A DNA stretch of 8,774 bases from Clostridia bacterium (lineage in GTDB: Bacteria; Bacillota_A; Clostridia; Christensenellales; UBA1242), in NCBI GenBank assembly GCA_017508345.1, contig JAFVZD010000147.1:1-8774 (forward strand), in the 5' to 3' direction. Under the pieces are notes generated by a model, which searched no databases, was not told the DNA's origin, and saw nothing but the letters and a program-made list of their open reading frames with translations. The translations under genes were made by a program, and so were the position numbers. This document shows positions 7,223 to 8,774 of this stretch, piece by piece; within the stretch, counting starts at the first letter, position 1, and each line of letters starts with the position of its first letter.

Positions 7223-8498
7223 TTACTGTTGCCTCCCTAGATAATGCGTAATGCTTTGCTTTGTTTGTGTTGAGTGGATAGTACATCTTGAGTAGAGAGC
7301 GTGTAACCATGAGTGATGTAAACATACTGAGTACTATACCGATTAATAATGTCACAGCAAAACCTTGAATATTACCACTACCCAACAATAACAAAATTAG
7401 TGATGAAATAATGGTAGTAATGTTTGAGTCTAGAATGGATGGCATTGCACGCTTGAATCCACTTTGGATGGATGCCTCTATACGCTTACCAGACCTGTAT
7501 TCCTCCTTGATACGCTCAAATACGATGATGTTACCATCGATTGCCATACCAATAGACAATACTACACCAGCAATACCCGCTAGAGTCAACTGTACGATAG
7601 GGATAGCCTGCAAGAAGAACATCATCAGTATTACATAGAATCCTAATGCTAGACAAGCCATTACACCCATCATACGATAACGCCATATCATAAATGCGAA
7701 TATTAGTATTAGTCCTACTAGACCACCTATTAGCCCCCATTTGAGTGCATCTATACCTAGTGTCGCACTAACCACTGTATTCTCTAGCAATGCTAGATTA
7801 ACAGAGAATGTACCACTCAAAATCCTGAGGGCAAAGTCATCTGCTTGCTCTTGATTCTCATATGAACCAGATATAAATGTAGTACCGCCACTAATAGCAT
7901 CTTTGATCTCAGGTGCAGAATCCAATTCTCCATTGATGTAGATATATAGCTTGTCTCCTACATGTTCCTTGGTGAAATTGTAGAATGCGGTGGAACCCTC
8001 GTCATCAAACTCTACTGTTACACCATATTCTCCGTTGGTACGGTCTTGGCTAGCATATGCATTCTTTACATTCTGACCTGTCAATATTACCTCGGCATCA
8101 TCTTGGTCACTACTCCTAAACTCTAGTGTGGCAGGTTGACCAATGAGCTCAAACACCTCGTCTGGATCGGATACATCAGGCACCTCCACACGGATACGAG
8201 TATCACCCTGGATAGATACCTGTGCCTCACTATACTCTTTGGAAACCAGACCCAAGATCCTAGTCTTGGTAGCCTGTACCTTGGAATCAAAGTCAGTCAT
8301 ATCGCCATCAATTGGGGAAGCCTCATAGATAGCCAAAACACCGCCCTTGAGGTCAAGGCCGAGTTTGAGAGAATTGGCAAATCCCTGATATGTCTTGTCT
8401 GTAAAAGGTACATTAATAGTACAGAAGGTCAATATAAAACCTAAGATAAGAAATATACCTATAAAAATAAATCTTTTAATCGCTGTTGGTTTATTCAT
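7209..8498 (-). CDS. secD: Protein translocase subunit SecD
   Basis: The protein has 429 residues with one membrane segment at about 8-27, a large extracytoplasmic domain, and five more membrane segments from about 250 to 405. Signatures are LKLGLDLKGG (44-53), the 'LE..VVSATLG' entry to the second segment (238-248), and GMAIDGNIIVFERIKEE (317-333). Asp321 is the conserved ion-translocation aspartate; 'DGN' replaces the more common 'DAN'. It works with SecF, encoded by the overlapping next gene, to drive late steps of Sec export. The extracytoplasmic domain is compact, as in Gram-positive SecD, and the gene is not fused to secF as it is in Bacillus. The ATG at 8498 has AAGGAG 10 bases upstream and lies about 23 bases after the predicted transcript start, making it the first gene of the minus-strand operon. 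Confidence 0.96.
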   Translation of the reverse strand: MNKPTAIKRFIFIGIFLILGFILTFCTINVPFTDKTYQGFANSLKLGLDLKGGVLAIYEASPIDGDMTDFDSKVQATKTRILGLVSKEYSEAQVSIQGDTRIRVEVPDVSDPDEVFELIGQPATLEFRSSDQDDAEVILTGQNVKNAYASQDRTNGEYGVTVEFDDEGSTAFYNFTKEHVGDKLYIYINGELDSAPEIKDAISGGTTFISGSYENQEQADDFALRILSGTFSVNLALLENTVVSATLGIDALKWGLIGGLVGLILIFAFMIWRYRMMGVMACLALGFYVILMMFFLQAIPIVQLTLAGIAGVVLSIGMAIDGNIIVFERIKEEYRSGKRIEASIQSGFKRAMPSILDSNITTIISSLILLLLGSGNIQGFAVTLLIGIVLSMFTSLMVTRSLLKMYYPLNTNKAKHYALSREATVSELK

Positions 8499-8508
8499 TC
8501 TAGAACTA

Positions 8509-8514
8509 CTCCTT
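8509..8514 (-). promoter_or_regulatory. Ribosome binding site of secD
   Basis: AAGGAG lies 10 bases before the ATG at 8498. The spacing is slightly long but acceptable. Confidence 0.75.
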
Positions 8515-8527
8515 CAAGTTACTTGCA

Positions 8528-8556
8528 ATTATACATCAAATTTTGGATACAGTCAA
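8528..8556 (-). promoter_or_regulatory. Sigma-A type promoter of the secD operon
   Basis: The -35 hexamer TTGACT (8556-8551) and the -10 hexamer TATAAT (8533-8528) are exactly 17 bases apart. The predicted start near 8521 gives a very short leader of about 23 bases, with no room for a riboswitch. A small palindrome, CAAGT-T-ACTTG (8515-8525), straddles the predicted start and could be an operator or chance. This is probably the main promoter for secD, secF, recJ and the HemZ-like gene. Confidence 0.85.
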
Positions 8557-8615
8557 CTGATTTGTAGACTTTTTGTTGTTATTTTTAATTGTTGCCAAAA
8601 ATTTGGATATTAAAA

Positions 8616-8659
8616 TAGCATATTCTTAGTCATACACAGCCCAAAATCATCATATGCTA
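8616..8659. repeat. Inverted repeat in the divergent intergenic region
   Basis: TAGCATAT (8616-8623) and ATATGCTA (8652-8659) are perfect 8-base complements separated by 28 bases. They lie between secD and the divergent plus-strand gene. A binding site for a shared regulator is possible, but one such match is not rare in AT-rich sequence of this length. The rest of 8557-8688 shows no gene. A poor promoter match for the plus strand (TTGTTG 8589-8594, TAAAAT 8611-8616, 16-base spacer) is the best I can see. Confidence 0.25.
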
Positions 8660-8688
8660 GTGGTAGAAATGTAAAAAAGAGGTAATCA

Positions 8689-8774
8689 ATGCAAGATATA
8701 GCAAAAATTGATATAAAGAATAATAACAAAATTTTGTTGATAGCCAAGGCTGTATTTTGGGCGGTCAGTGTGTC
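8689..8774 (+). CDS. 5' end of an unidentified divergent gene (truncated by window edge)
   Basis: An ATG at 8689 opens 28 complete codons to the window edge without a stop. AAGAGG (8677-8682) lies 6 bases upstream at good Shine-Dalgarno spacing, and an in-frame TAA just before (8683-8685) fixes this as the first possible start. The peptide begins MQDIAKIDIKNNNK and continues into a hydrophobic stretch (ILLIAKAVFWAVSV), which could be a first membrane segment or signal anchor. It is too short to assign a family. It is transcribed away from secD. Confidence 0.55.
   Translation, partial: MQDIAKIDIKNNNKILLIAKAVFWAVSV

Noticed and set aside
8551..8576. AGTC...GACT followed by T run on the plus strand as a terminator
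   Set aside because: Only four base pairs form around a long loop, and no plus-strand gene ends there. The AGTCAA belongs to the secD -35 element.

Overview
The window is an AT-rich stretch of a bacterial chromosome with tightly packed genes, nearly all on the minus strand. The RecJ has the long C-terminal extension seen in Bacillota. SecD and SecF are encoded by separate, overlapping genes. The radical-SAM protein is HemZ-like, Shine-Dalgarno sites are strong, and promoters are of the sigma-A type. Together these suggest an anaerobic, clostridia-like Bacillota, possibly host-associated. The lineage is inferred from gene content and protein style, not from a marker phylogeny.

Layout along the direction of transcription (high to low coordinates): 8774-8689 is the 5' end of an unidentified plus-strand gene that diverges from the rest. 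An intergenic region of about 190 bases holds a near-consensus promoter (TTGACT-17-TATAAT) firing leftward into secD (8498-7209) and secF (GTG start, 7222-6227, overlapping secD by 14 bases). A terminator-like hairpin sits in the short gap before recJ (6169-3773). A divergent HemZ-like radical-SAM gene (3761-2571) follows recJ after 11 bases. A second candidate promoter, overlapping the end of that gene, drives rpsO (2472-2215) through a leader of about 70 bases with alternative foldings. rpsO ends in a textbook intrinsic terminator. A third promoter, with the same hexamers as the secD one, drives a large secreted or surface protein whose gene runs off the left edge (2025-1).

Functionally, secD and secF encode the membrane complex that assists Sec-dependent export, and the exported surface protein is a plausible client of the same pathway. 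recJ is a DNA-repair exonuclease, and rpsO encodes ribosomal protein S15. The HemZ-like protein keeps the three cluster cysteines and the HemZ-type C-terminal pattern, but has lost the glycine-rich SAM motif, so its activity is uncertain. No mobile element, CRISPR array, tRNA or rRNA was seen. Most of the window is core genome. The accessory-looking parts are the surface protein and the HemZ-like gene. I did not find a convincing new multi-gene system.
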